DNA from: a virus
IMG/VR virus record: IMGVR_UViG_3300011116_000469
Span: 1 to 39,253 of that record
Length of the DNA stretch: 39,253 bases
Reading direction: 5' to 3' (one strand)
Position numbers and translations under genes: made by a program. Positions 5,930-12,633 of this stretch are shown here, piece after piece; the first letter of the stretch is position 1; each line of letters opens with the position of its first letter. Below the pieces are notes generated by a model that was given only the letters and a program-made list of their open reading frames with translations, searched no databases and was not told where the DNA came from.

Positions 5930-6245
5930 CCTGACTGCACTGTCGATGGTGACCGCCGTGTATGGGTCAACCATCTTCCAAGTCGATGACAACTTCGTGA
6001 TATGGCAGGCGGGCATCGCTGCCAAACTGGACAACGGCGCATGGGTCGGATCCAGTTTTGAGACTTGGCCCGGGGTCAACCCGCCGTGGAACCCAGTGTC
6101 TTCCCCGGTGCAGGTGGTGACCCCGGTGGTGTCGGCCCCGGTGCAGGTGTTCGTGCCTCCGCCGCGCCCATCATCCTCGCCACGGGTGGAGCGGCATCAG
6201 TTCACCATCGCGGGACAATCGGTAACCTACGAACTGACGCGGTGA
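5916..6245 (+). CDS. Early protein with Pro/Val-rich linker (109 aa)
   Basis: Start chosen at ATG 5916, preceded by GAAGGGGAAACTA, a good ribosome-binding site inside the end of the upstream gene. The first ~60 residues look like a small beta domain (VTAVYGSTIFQVDDNFVIWQ then AKLDNGAWVGSSFETWPG). A low-complexity linker follows, with repeated PVQVV/PVQVF and PPPRPSSSP, then a short tail (HQFTIAGQSVTYELT). Last gene of the rightward early block; the terminator follows after 16 bases. Function unknown. Confidence 0.7.
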   Translation: MPLGNLTALSMVTAVYGSTIFQVDDNFVIWQAGIAAKLDNGAWVGSSFETWPGVNPPWNPVSSPVQVVTPVVSAPVQVFVPPPRPSSSPRVERHQFTIAGQSVTYELTR

Positions 6246-6261
6246 GAGGGACGCAACCAAG

Positions 6262-6292
6262 CCCCCGGCTAACGCCGGGGGTTTTTGTTTTT
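6262..6292 (+). terminator. Rho-independent terminator of the rightward early block
   Basis: CCCCCGGC (6262-6269) pairs with GCCGGGGG (6274-6281) around a TAAC loop, followed by TTTTTGTTTTT. An 8-bp perfect G+C stem plus U-run is a textbook intrinsic terminator for plus-strand transcription. On the minus strand it lacks a U-run; instead it encodes the C-terminal KNKNPRR of the convergent gene. Confidence 0.95.
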
Positions 6293-6535
6293 GTACCTTC
6301 GGCATCGCTCCGTGTTCCCGGCCACGCATTTCGGACAGCGGCATCCGTACTGATACGCGGTCGATGCGGAGTGATGAGGGAACTTGCAAGGCTTTCCCTT
6401 GAGGGCGCGGAGTTTGGCGCGGGCAATCACCTGCCGCTGCTTCTCGCTGTTCCAGTCATTGCAGTCGGTGCATCTGCACCCACGCCGATGGGCGGTGGAT
6501 GATGACAGGTCGGGGAATTCGCATTCGTTCTTCAT
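6269..6535 (-). CDS. Cys-rich protein with two tandem zinc-ribbon-like modules (88 aa)
   Basis: The protein has two related modules: CEFPDLSSSTAHRRGCRCTD followed by C, and CKFPHHSASTAYQYGCRCPK followed by C. Each carries C-x-F-P, S-T-A and a G-C-R-C-x-x-C knuckle, suggesting one zinc ion per module. Similar GCRC..C modules occur in small phage proteins, often basic and probably nucleic-acid binding. The start overlaps the RusA stop (ATGA). It is the last gene of the leftward early block, and its final codons lie in the stem of the plus-strand terminator. The DNA-binding role is inference. Confidence 0.75.
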   Translation of the reverse strand: MKNECEFPDLSSSTAHRRGCRCTDCNDWNSEKQRQVIARAKLRALKGKPCKFPHHSASTAYQYGCRCPKCVAGNTERCRRYKNKNPRR

Positions 6536-6933
6536 GGTGTTTCCGTGATGGTTAGCAGAACTCCGCAGTCGCCCAGTGCCTTGACGCGGACGGTGGAAAA
6601 CTGGATGGACTGGATCAGGCGATCATCCGACCACGCCTTGGCATCGGTCAGGCCATCGATGAACGCCTTGGTGCGCCCGCCGATGTTGTCAACGTCAGGA
6701 AGGCGACCGCGACCGCGCCACTCAACGGTCACGACCGCCTTCCTGAACGGCTCCCACGATGCGCACTTGCGCATCTCCACCATCGCGAGGGTTGCCGCAA
6801 CGTAGCGGTCATGTCGCGCTGCCTTCATGCGTACCACCCAGTGTGACCGGGCGTTTGCACTGGGCATCTTTGGCGGTGGGAGGACGATGGTCAGGCTTCT
6901 AGCAGTTCCGTCGTAGGGGCTGCGAGAATCCAT
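6532..6933 (-). CDS. rusA: RusA-family Holliday junction resolvase
   Basis: The product has the RusA signature: TIVLPPPKMPSANARSHW near the N-terminus, then a catalytic centre with D80-V-D82-N83, K89, D93 and the pair D103-D104 (LPDVDNIGGRTKAFIDGL, then WSDDRLI). RusA enzymes are dimeric, metal-dependent endonucleases that cut four-way junctions during recombination and packaging. The ~133-residue length is normal. The start is uncertain: ATG 6933 is used here, with upstream ATGs at 6954 and 6978 possible; none has an ideal ribosome-binding site and the gene overlaps its upstream neighbour. With the exonuclease and ERF protein of the same block it completes a recombination set. Confidence 0.9.
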   Translation of the reverse strand: MDSRSPYDGTARSLTIVLPPPKMPSANARSHWVVRMKAARHDRYVAATLAMVEMRKCASWEPFRKAVVTVEWRGRGRLPDVDNIGGRTKAFIDGLTDAKAWSDDRLIQSIQFSTVRVKALGDCGVLLTITETP

Positions 6934-7235
6934 TCCACCAGTTGCTGTGCCCATTTGCTTGCCTCTTGGTCGCTCCACCCACTGGGCTGTTCGATGGCAA
7001 TCGAACGGCGGCGGCGACCCGCATGGAGCGTGAGCATCGTAATGCGCTTATCCCAATTCGTGCCCTCATCGTGCAGAAGACGTTCGGCGGGTTCGCCCAT
7101 CGCGCTCACTGCATTTGCGATAAGGGCAGCGCATTCCACCGCAGTGTCTCCCGGCTCCACGTTGAAGGATCCCTGCGCACCAAGGATGCGGGAGTCATCA
7201 ACGAACCAGTCGATCTGTATTGTCCAGTGTTTCAT
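6891..7235 (-). CDS. Protein of unknown function (114 aa)
   Basis: Start chosen at ATG 7235, since CTGGAGACTATGG precedes it with good spacing, again close to the shared early leader. The product has a beta-like N-terminus (MKHWTIQIDWFVDDSRILGA), a helix (DTAVECAALIANAVSAMGEP) and a basic patch (LHAGRRRRSIAIEQ) before a Trp-containing C-terminal helix. It overlaps the upstream gene by 38 bases. Family not recognised. Confidence 0.7.
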   Translation of the reverse strand: MKHWTIQIDWFVDDSRILGAQGSFNVEPGDTAVECAALIANAVSAMGEPAERLLHDEGTNWDKRITMLTLHAGRRRRSIAIEQPSGWSDQEASKWAQQLVEWILAAPTTELLEA

Positions 7236-7512
7236 CCATAGTCTCCAGTACTTTCCGTGCATGGCACGGGGACTTGCCGTCCAGTGCTTCCATACGCAGT
7301 GTCGTGAACTTGCCCACCAATCTCCGTGCCCTGCGCTGCTGCATCCCACCACGGGTGGCTGCGGCCTGACGCAGAGCAAGCATCAATAGGGTCAGGCATT
7401 CGTCCAGTGCGGCAGCGGCGTTGTGTGCTTGTGCCTCGCGCCGCTCCGCCGCCTGTCTCAACCGCATCAGCACCGCAACATCCTTGTCCGGGTCGAATAC
7501 GGGATCTTTCAC
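7198..7512 (-). CDS. Helical protein of unknown function (104 aa)
   Basis: Starts with GTG at 7512, preceded by GAGGGGTAAG, a strong ribosome-binding site one base after the previous stop. The protein is almost entirely helical and charged: RLRQAAERREAQAHNAAAAL, LTLLMLALRQAAATRGGMQQ, then a basic segment RRARRLVGKF. A coiled-coil or oligomerising role is possible. Family not recognised. Confidence 0.7.
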   Translation of the reverse strand: MKDPVFDPDKDVAVLMRLRQAAERREAQAHNAAAALDECLTLLMLALRQAAATRGGMQQRRARRLVGKFTTLRMEALDGKSPCHARKVLETMDETLDNTDRLVR

Positions 7513-7513
7513 C

Positions 7514-7801
7514 TTACCCCTCGCCTTCGTAGAGTGCCTTCACCAGTGCGCTCTTGAGTTGTTCGGGCGTAAACCTACGGCCACGCTCCTCCAGTTCGTT
7601 GATGAGCATGGTGTTCCTTCGTGCAAGCCTGTCGCACTCTGCGCGGAGGCGTTCGATTTCGTTAGCCGCATCGCGTTCCATGTCGGCACGAAGTTTGCTC
7701 GTATTGATTTCTGCCGACAACCTGCTGATGCGTTCTGTTCTTCGCAACTGCGCCAGTATGTCGTTGTCTAATTCCTGCAATGTCATTTCGTTGCGTGTCA
7801 T
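7514..7801 (-). CDS. Small coiled-coil protein (95 aa)
   Basis: Overlaps the upstream gene by ATGA. The N-terminal MTRNEMTLQELDNDILAQLR leads into a long heptad region (ANEIERLRAECDRLARRNTM, then LINELEERGRRF). The EIERLRAE core is the same as in the WDCFKENTD family upstream, but the C-terminal motif is absent, so it looks like a diverged relative. Function unknown. Confidence 0.7.
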   Translation of the reverse strand: MTRNEMTLQELDNDILAQLRRTERISRLSAEINTSKLRADMERDAANEIERLRAECDRLARRNTMLINELEERGRRFTPEQLKSALVKALYEGEG

Positions 7802-8073
7802 CTGCGCCCCTTTGTGAACTGAACCATTTCGTTCGTGAAGTCATCGAACCACTGGATGTCCGGCATGCCGTTGCATCGGTGCTCCATGTACTGCCCGTTC
7901 TTCGGGTGCACGATGCAGACATGGGTGCGACCGGGGGAGACGGTGAAGATCACGCCGTCATCGTCAACGGCAACAAACCCGCGCTCCGTCTGCCCGACCG
8001 TGAACCCTTGGTTGCGCAGGTGATCCATGACGGCGAACCGCCTGCTTTCGATAGTCATATCTGAAGTTGTCAT
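7798..8073 (-). CDS. Protein of unknown function (91 aa)
   Basis: ATGA overlap with the upstream gene. The product looks like a small alpha/beta domain: RRFAVMDHLRNQGFTVGQTE, then a beta-rich part FVAVDDDGVIFTVSPGRTHV, and a C-terminus with QWFDDFTNEMVQFTKGRR. No catalytic motif recognised. It is not coiled-coil and interrupts the coiled-coil gene series. Confidence 0.7.
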   Translation of the reverse strand: MTTSDMTIESRRFAVMDHLRNQGFTVGQTERGFVAVDDDGVIFTVSPGRTHVCIVHPKNGQYMEHRCNGMPDIQWFDDFTNEMVQFTKGRR

Positions 8074-8348
8074 TTCTTTGTCTCTTTCAGTTTCTTGGCA
8101 AGTCTGGTGGTCTTGTCTTTCTCCGCATCAAGTTGAAACAACACGCGCTCAAGGTGTCGGCTGACATGGTGGTGTTGATCGCAGATTTCCCGCATCAGTT
8201 CATCACTGATGCAGACGTACCCGGAAGCATCTGCAACACCCTTGAGGTAGAGAAGATGATCCTTGGTTTTGATTTCCATGTCCGTCTGATGTACTGGAAC
8301 AAGCCCATCGCATCCGTGCGGGGGAGGGATGTATTTGGTTTTGCTCAT
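8070..8348 (-). CDS. Protein of unknown function (92 aa)
   Basis: ATGA overlap with the upstream gene. The N-terminal part is loop-like (MSKTKYIPPPHGCDGLVPVH). The rest is helical (SDELMREICDQHHHVSRHLE, then RVLFQLDAEKDKTTRLAKKL) with a Lys-rich C-terminus, another probable coiled coil. Family not recognised. Confidence 0.65.
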   Translation of the reverse strand: MSKTKYIPPPHGCDGLVPVHQTDMEIKTKDHLLYLKGVADASGYVCISDELMREICDQHHHVSRHLERVLFQLDAEKDKTTRLAKKLKETKK

Positions 8349-8518
8349 TTCTTCGCCTTCTTCTTCTTGGATGCGTGGTGTTGGTACAGACCGATGCGCT
8401 GGTTGGCGCGTGCGAGTTCCCGTTTCAGTTCCTTGATGCGACGGGCCGCGATCATGGGGACGCTGTGCGCGCGGCAGTCCATGCGGGTGAGGTATTCGAC
8501 GAGGTGCTGGTCAGTCAT
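8345..8518 (-). CDS. Small basic coiled-coil protein (57 aa)
   Basis: Start chosen at ATG 8518 because it follows AAGGGGAACACCG, the ribosome-binding site encoded by the C-terminal FKGNTDD codons of the upstream gene. The product MTDQHLVEYLTRMDCRAHSV leads into ARRIKELKRELARANQRIGL and ends in an extremely basic tail (SKKKKAKK). The tail suggests nucleic-acid contact. Function unknown. Confidence 0.65.
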   Translation of the reverse strand: MTDQHLVEYLTRMDCRAHSVPMIAARRIKELKRELARANQRIGLYQHHASKKKKAKK

Positions 8519-8798
8519 CGGTGTTCCCCTTGAAGCAGTCCCATCCCATTTCCTCTGCAATGCTCTCCGTGGTGTTCTTTTCTCCAAGATTCTCCGTGAT
8601 TTCTTGGAACGCAATGCAGTAGAGCCGCCTCGCCTCGTCGCGCTCGGCGGTCAACTTGTTAGTAGTGCTTACAAGTTCAGCGCGCAGCCGTTCGATCTCG
8701 GCGGCGGCGGCGCGAAGCACCTCCGGGTTCACGCTGTGGCCGCGCCTGCGCGTGTCGGCGTGTTGCCGCAGGATCGCGGCGTGGTCGATGTCATCCAT
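8511..8798 (-). CDS. WDCFKENTD-family coiled-coil protein (95 aa)
   Basis: Start at ATG 8798, overlapping the upstream stop. Begins MDDIDHAAILRQHADTRRRG, carries the AAAEIERLRAEL and AERDEARRLYC heptads, and ends MGWDCFKGNTDD. It shares the opening MDDID and the body with the gene at 10202-10456, so they are probable paralogues. The last codons provide AAGGGGAAC as ribosome-binding site for the next gene. Function unknown. Confidence 0.75.
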   Translation of the reverse strand: MDDIDHAAILRQHADTRRRGHSVNPEVLRAAAAEIERLRAELVSTTNKLTAERDEARRLYCIAFQEITENLGEKNTTESIAEEMGWDCFKGNTDD

Positions 8799-9291
8799 GT
8801 GCTTCCTCCATCGTGGTTGCTTCGTATCCATGCGGTTCTTCGTGTGGCAATGCGTGCCTCCACTCAATCTGATCCCATGCAATCAGATCCTCAACGCGGC
8901 TGTTCACGACGAAGGGCGTGCCGTCCCAGTTCCAGACATATAGGTATCCCCGCCGACTACCGATGCAATACCGCTTCTTCTGCTCCTGCTCTCTTGCAAG
9001 GTTGAGTCGAACCAGAAACCGATGCCATAGTGATGGGCGTTGATTGGGATGGGACGGGATTTCCTTCCACAGCACATTGACAAACTTCTGCATCGTGTAC
9101 TCGCCGAAAACTAGATCGGGATATGTGATTGGTGTGTCGGAAGGCGAATCGCCCCAATATGCGTGCGGGGTGATCTTGGTGGTGTCCAGTGCCTTAAATC
9201 TGTTTGTGTGAAACCCTGCCACCTGTCCATGCTTTGGGCCACCAAAGCAGCGGATGCGCAGGCGGTTCACGGTGTCGGCTTGGTCAGTCAT
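8791..9291 (-). CDS. Phage protein of unknown function (166 aa)
   Basis: Start at ATG 9291 inside the FKENTDD end of the upstream gene (AAGGAGAACACCG-ATG). The product starts MTDQADTVNRLRIRCFGGPK and contains GQVAGFHTNRFK, a central YGDS-like segment (AYWGDSPSDTPITYPDLVF) and a Trp-rich second half (YLYVWNWDGTPFVV). The RCFGGPKHGQ opening recalls small phage proteins of unknown role. Not coiled-coil; a globular cassette inserted among coiled-coil genes. Confidence 0.75.
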   Translation of the reverse strand: MTDQADTVNRLRIRCFGGPKHGQVAGFHTNRFKALDTTKITPHAYWGDSPSDTPITYPDLVFGEYTMQKFVNVLWKEIPSHPNQRPSLWHRFLVRLNLAREQEQKKRYCIGSRRGYLYVWNWDGTPFVVNSRVEDLIAWDQIEWRHALPHEEPHGYEATTMEEAHG

Positions 9292-9571
9292 CGGTGTTCT
9301 CCTTGAAACAGTCCCAGCCGCGCCGCTCGGCTTCCCGCTTCTTGTCGCTTTGATTCATACGCAGCCCAGTTTCGTTCATGCTGCATACCTCCCGCCTCGC
9401 ATCGTCGCGCTCGGCGCGCAGCCGTTCGATCTCCTCGGTAACAGCCGACAACTGTGATCGCAGGCATTCGATCAGGTGCGTTCCCTCCAAGTCGGTGCTG
9501 CTCAAGCCACGGGTGGCTTCAAGAATCTGCACGCTCTTCTGTTCGTAGTTGCCACGGTTGAATTCGAACAT
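9284..9571 (-). CDS. WDCFKENTD-family coiled-coil protein (95 aa)
   Basis: Start at ATG 9571, preceded by AAGGAGAACACCA. The product MFEFNRGNYEQKSVQILEAT carries a heptad region (TEEIERLRAERDDARREV) and the family C-terminus RRGWDCFKENTDD, whose codons supply the ribosome-binding site and start of the next gene. Its own first 53 bases are also read in another frame as the tail of the upstream gene. Function unknown; oligomerisation through the coiled coil is likely. Confidence 0.75.
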   Translation of the reverse strand: MFEFNRGNYEQKSVQILEATRGLSSTDLEGTHLIECLRSQLSAVTEEIERLRAERDDARREVCSMNETGLRMNQSDKKREAERRGWDCFKENTDD

Positions 9572-9974
9572 TGGTGTTCTCCTTGAACAAGTTGTAAATG
9601 GCTTCAAGATGCCCGTTGCTCTCCGCGCCGTGTTCTATGCGGCAGTCGATCTCATTGAGGATGCGTGCCGTTTGCAGCCTCGCCTCGTCGCGCTCGGCGC
9701 AGAGCCTAGTGCGCTCTTCAATCCAGCCTTCCAGCGTGGCAGTGGCAACAGCCTCTCCGTGCCTCGCCTCGTCGCGCTCCTCCATCATGCGGCGCATCTG
9801 ACCGCAGATGCATGAATAGTCGCGGCGCAGCCGCTCAATCTCCTTGATAGCACACTCGATGTAGTACGCGGCAGTAGCAGGTGCATCAAAGGTGTCTGCG
9901 CCGCTATCCCGAATGGTTGCGGCGATCTGCTGAAGGCGGGGGATGGGGTCAAAGTTGTGGGTGGTGTCAGTCAT
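9519..9974 (-). CDS. Coiled-coil protein with read-through C-terminal tail (151 aa)
   Basis: Start at ATG 9974, overlapping the upstream stop. Contains YYIECAIKEIERLRRDYSCI, two ERDEAR heptad blocks (MRRMMEERDEARHGEAVAT, RTRLCAERDEARLQTAR) and LFKENTN near residue 130. Family members stop one or two codons after KENT; here the frame continues for about 20 residues (NVRIQPWQLRTEERADS), translated from the start of the next gene in another frame. The family stop was probably lost and the tail overprinted. Confidence 0.75.
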   Translation of the reverse strand: MTDTTHNFDPIPRLQQIAATIRDSGADTFDAPATAAYYIECAIKEIERLRRDYSCICGQMRRMMEERDEARHGEAVATATLEGWIEERTRLCAERDEARLQTARILNEIDCRIEHGAESNGHLEAIYNLFKENTNVRIQPWQLRTEERADS

Positions 9975-10209
9975 TTGCGTATTCCTCTCCGTACAAAATG
10001 ACATTTGCGGCTGTCCAATCCTCGCAGAACTTGCACGAACCAAGATCCGGTCGGTGGTCGAAGCCGCAATCATGCTTCGGGTTCTTGTCGAGCGGCGTGA
10101 TTCCGTAGATGTGTCTAACCATCGCATGGAGCAGGCGAGTCGCTTCGTCGCGTTCCTTCCTCGCCGTGTTCAGGAAGTGGATGAGTTCGTTCTTGTCGGG
10201 GTCAGCCAT
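9967..10209 (-). CDS. Small Cys/His-containing protein (80 aa)
   Basis: Start at ATG 10209, overlapping the upstream end (GAGAACAGCA-ATG). The product begins MADPDKNELIHFLNTARKER and then HDCGFDHRPDLGSCKFCEDW, a C-x(10)-C-x-x-C pattern with flanking histidines that may bind zinc. The N-terminal helix has the RKERDEATRL version of the family heptad. Probably a relative in which the C-terminal motif is replaced. Function unknown. Confidence 0.7.
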   Translation of the reverse strand: MADPDKNELIHFLNTARKERDEATRLLHAMVRHIYGITPLDKNPKHDCGFDHRPDLGSCKFCEDWTAANVILYGEEYAND

Positions 10210-10456
10210 TGCTGTTCTCTTTGAAGCAGTCCCAGCCGCGACGCTTGGCTTCTGCACGCGCTTCCTGTTCGTATGCGCTTTGCTTCCATCCGGACAGTTC
10301 GTAACAAGTCTCTCGCCTCGCCTCGTCGCGCTCTGCCCGCAGCCGTTCGATCTCGGCGGCAGCATCACGCACCGCTTTCGACGATGAAACCCAATGGCCT
10401 GCCTCCATCGTCTTTGCGATCCTTTTCAATTGAATCACGATGTCGATGTCATCCAT
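10202..10456 (-). CDS. WDCFKENTD-family coiled-coil protein (84 aa)
   Basis: Start at ATG 10456 inside the upstream KENTDG codons (GAGAACACCG-ATG). The product opens MDDIDIVIQLKRIAKTMEAG, has the heptads AAAEIERLRAERDEARRETC and ends RRGWDCFKENSNG. Strongly similar to the 8511-8798 product at both ends. The terminal codons again provide the ribosome-binding site of the next gene. Function unknown. Confidence 0.75.
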   Translation of the reverse strand: MDDIDIVIQLKRIAKTMEAGHWVSSSKAVRDAAAEIERLRAERDEARRETCYELSGWKQSAYEQEARAEAKRRGWDCFKENSNG

Positions 10457-10721
10457 CGGTGTTCTCCTTAAAGCAGTCCCATTCAACAAACTCTGCCATT
10501 CCCTCTGCCCCACGCCTGCCCTGCCAATCCAACGGCAGACCATCCTGCTTTGCCCACTCCTCGCACAGCATCCGCCTCGCCTCGTCGCGCTCGGCGCGAA
10601 GCGCATCGACCATCGTCAGCAGTTCCACGATGTCGCTGCGGTTGATGAATGCGAACTCACCCTTGCGCAGCATGCCTTGCTGCTGCTGACGCAGGCGCGT
10701 GATGATGTCAATCATTTCCAT
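10449..10721 (-). CDS. WDCFKENTD-family coiled-coil protein (90 aa)
   Basis: First member of the series in transcription order. It begins MEMIDIITRLRQQQQGMLRK, contains MVDALRAERDEARRMLCEEW and ends VEWDCFKENTDG. It overlaps the upstream wHTH gene by 14 bases. The MIDII/MDDID opening plus heptads plus C-terminal motif define the family. No enzymatic motif is visible. Confidence 0.75.
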   Translation of the reverse strand: MEMIDIITRLRQQQQGMLRKGEFAFINRSDIVELLTMVDALRAERDEARRMLCEEWAKQDGLPLDWQGRRGAEGMAEFVEWDCFKENTDG

Positions 10722-11061
10722 TTGATGCCCCTATCGGAAACAGGAACTCCGAACTTGCGACCTGCCATACACGAGCGGATCGACCTGACCGCGTCTTTCG
10801 ATATCCCTCTGCGACTATCAGTCCATCGTTCATCAAGTTGTTCACCGAAGCGGAGCAAGTCTGATGCGACAATCCAAGACGCTGTTCCAGTTCATCGCAG
10901 GTGCTTGGGCACTCCTTCAGTGCGTCTAGTACCTTCGCGTTGATCGTGCCAAGGCGTGGCTGCACGGATGTCCACGCCTGATCCTGCGTGTCCCACCGGG
11001 TGGCCTGCCCCCGTGTCTTGCGTGGAGGCAGGCCATCGGCTGCGAACTGGTCACGAGTCAT
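10708..11061 (-). CDS. Winged-helix DNA-binding protein (117 aa)
   Basis: Start chosen at ATG 11061 (MTRDQFAADGLPPRKTRGQA), preceded by GGGAGACATGT and overlapping the ERF stop. The C-terminal half is a winged helix: NAKVLDALKECPSTCDELEQ, recognition helix LSHQTCSASVNNLMNDGLIV, then a basic wing (YRKTRSGRSARVWQV). This resembles MarR/ArsR-type wHTH modules in phage regulators. It could control one of the early blocks, for example via the palindrome at 12688-12701, but no target is shown. Confidence 0.8.
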   Translation of the reverse strand: MTRDQFAADGLPPRKTRGQATRWDTQDQAWTSVQPRLGTINAKVLDALKECPSTCDELEQRLGLSHQTCSASVNNLMNDGLIVAEGYRKTRSGRSARVWQVASSEFLFPIGASNGND

Positions 11062-11812
11062 ACATGTCTCCCGAATCGGTCGGCGGGGCGGTGCGCACTT
11101 CAACGATGCGCGGCGGTGCGCCTTCCTTCTTCGACGGTTCCGTGATGACCCACACGGTTTCGCCCTTCATGTCGCGCAGCACGGGATGCAGTGCGATATC
11201 CCAAGCGAAGTAGGTGTTGCCGTCCGGATCCTTGATCTTGACGTATGGCGTGGAGTTCTTGCCTGCCACGCCCTCGTCTACCCACTTGCAGACGAGGCGC
11301 GTCCACTCGCCATCGGCCTGTTCGACCTTCGGCTCCGGCCTTGGTGCAGCCTTCGCTGCCGCCTTCGGAGCCTGATACTCCTGCCGGGGAGCGGACTTCT
11401 GTTCCACCCGTTCCTTGCGGTCGTTGTCGCCATCATCGTCTTCGGCTGGGTCACCGACAATCGCGCACAGGCTGATCAGGCTATACCTACGGAGGTAGGT
11501 CACGGTCGATCCGGCCTGCTGCACGTTGCTGTTGCCCGGGATCGGGAACGCCATCGTCTCGCGCATCCATTCGCCGGACGAGTGGTGCAGACTGGTGGTG
11601 ACTCCGATGCGGTTGTCAAGGAATGACACGCTCTGCATCAGGGCAATGCCCTGCTTCGCAAGCGGCTTGCGGACGGCGTTGAGGACGGCTGCGAGGGTGC
11701 TGAACCGCGACTTGAAGTGCGGGTTGATGCCGTCCAGTTCGGGGTTCTCGATCTCAAGGTGCGCCTTCGCGAGTGCTTCCGCGATTGCTCCGGTGGTGGT
11801 GCTCGTTTCCAT
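11051..11812 (-). CDS. erf: ERF-family single-strand annealing protein
   Basis: The sequence has the ERF (Essential Recombination Function) family layout: AIAEALAKAHLEIENPELDG, FKSRFSTLAAVLNAVRKPLA, KQGIALMQSV, then GSTVTYLRRYSLISLCAIVG with D-rich DPAEDDDGD after it. ERF proteins form rings on single-stranded DNA and anneal complementary strands. A linker rich in Ala/Pro/Lys and a C-terminal domain (WTRLVCKWVDEGVAGKN) follow. The start is placed at ATG 11812, because CTGGAGA sits at proper distance from it; ATG 11818 (ATGA overlap with the exonuclease) is too close to that site. It partners the nuclease just upstream. Confidence 0.9.
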   Translation of the reverse strand: METSTTTGAIAEALAKAHLEIENPELDGINPHFKSRFSTLAAVLNAVRKPLAKQGIALMQSVSFLDNRIGVTTSLHHSSGEWMRETMAFPIPGNSNVQQAGSTVTYLRRYSLISLCAIVGDPAEDDDGDNDRKERVEQKSAPRQEYQAPKAAAKAAPRPEPKVEQADGEWTRLVCKWVDEGVAGKNSTPYVKIKDPDGNTYFAWDIALHPVLRDMKGETVWVITEPSKKEGAPPRIVEVRTAPPTDSGDMYDS

Positions 11813-11814
11813 GT

Positions 11815-12633
11815 TCATTCTCCAGTAGGTGCGAGTAGGTCCGTCTGTGCCCAGTTCGGGATACGGATCTCAAGGATGTCATCGCTCCATCCCTTGCACG
11901 GGTCGGCAAGGAATTCGGCGTACAACTTGGCGAGGTCGGGGAGTCGCGAGGCAGCGAGGTCAAGCCCATCGGGGTGCAGTCCTGCGCACATGCATGCGTG
12001 GGGAGCGTTCTTCTCCACCACAATCAGAACCACGTTGTTGACTTCCTTCCCGGCAGCGCGGAGCATCTCACGGTAGAACGCAAACTGCGTCCAGTACCCA
12101 AAATTCCACGCAGCCCTAGCGAATTCCTGCGGGGAAGCAAGCCCGCTATGGGTCTTGATGTCGATGATCGTGCCAGTGGATTCGATCCACCCGTCGATGC
12201 GGGCCTTGGCATCTATTCCATAGATGGATCCCTTGACGGTCAGTTCAACGTCCTCGCCGCAGGCGTTGATGAGCAGGCGGGAAGCGGGATGCGTCATCAC
12301 GCCACCGCGCATCTCTTCCACCAAGCAGTACTCGTCGCGGGTCAGGACGGTGCGTCCCTCCGCCAGTTCCTGAAACTTCTCCCACTCTTCCTTGCCCGCC
12401 TTGGTGCGGCGGTCGATGTCCGGGGCGGACAGGAAGTCACGGTCGTAAACCGTAGGTGTCAGCAGCAGGGAGTGCAGCGCACGGCCCACGCGAAATGCGG
12501 AGGTGTCGGTGCGGTTCTCCTGTTCTGCCAAGAGATGGAGCGGGGTGGACTTGTCAAGCGTCTTGAGCGCGGACGCGCTCATCAACTTCCAGCCGTGGTA
12601 TTCGGCCTCCGGTACGTTTCTAATCAGTTCCAT
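11815..12633 (-). CDS. PD-(D/E)XK exonuclease, RecB/exoVIII-like (DUF3799-type)
   Basis: A 272-residue nuclease with VPEAEYHGWKLMSASALKTL at the N-terminus, a catalytic-type His in GRALHSLLL (H54), then D147 (AKARIDG), D158 and K160 (TIIDIKT) and Q183/Y187 (YWTQFAFY), the PD-(D/E)XK set with the RecB-like QxxxY motif. Such enzymes resect duplex ends to give single strands for the annealing protein, which is the next gene (ATGA overlap region). The start follows TAGGAGAACCAA. First gene of the leftward early block, downstream of the promoter at 12679-12706. Confidence 0.9.
   Translation of the reverse strand: MELIRNVPEAEYHGWKLMSASALKTLDKSTPLHLLAEQENRTDTSAFRVGRALHSLLLTPTVYDRDFLSAPDIDRRTKAGKEEWEKFQELAEGRTVLTRDEYCLVEEMRGGVMTHPASRLLINACGEDVELTVKGSIYGIDAKARIDGWIESTGTIIDIKTHSGLASPQEFARAAWNFGYWTQFAFYREMLRAAGKEVNNVVLIVVEKNAPHACMCAGLHPDGLDLAASRLPDLAKLYAEFLADPCKGWSDDILEIRIPNWAQTDLLAPTGE

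Noticed and set aside
8067-9005. A 312-codon plus-strand open frame
   Set aside because: Covers several coupled minus-strand genes with good start signals; no leader or ribosome-binding site of its own.
7500-10700. CRISPR-like array from the repeated GCCTCGTCGCGCTC blocks
   Set aside because: Spacing is irregular and every block is in frame within coiled-coil coding sequence.
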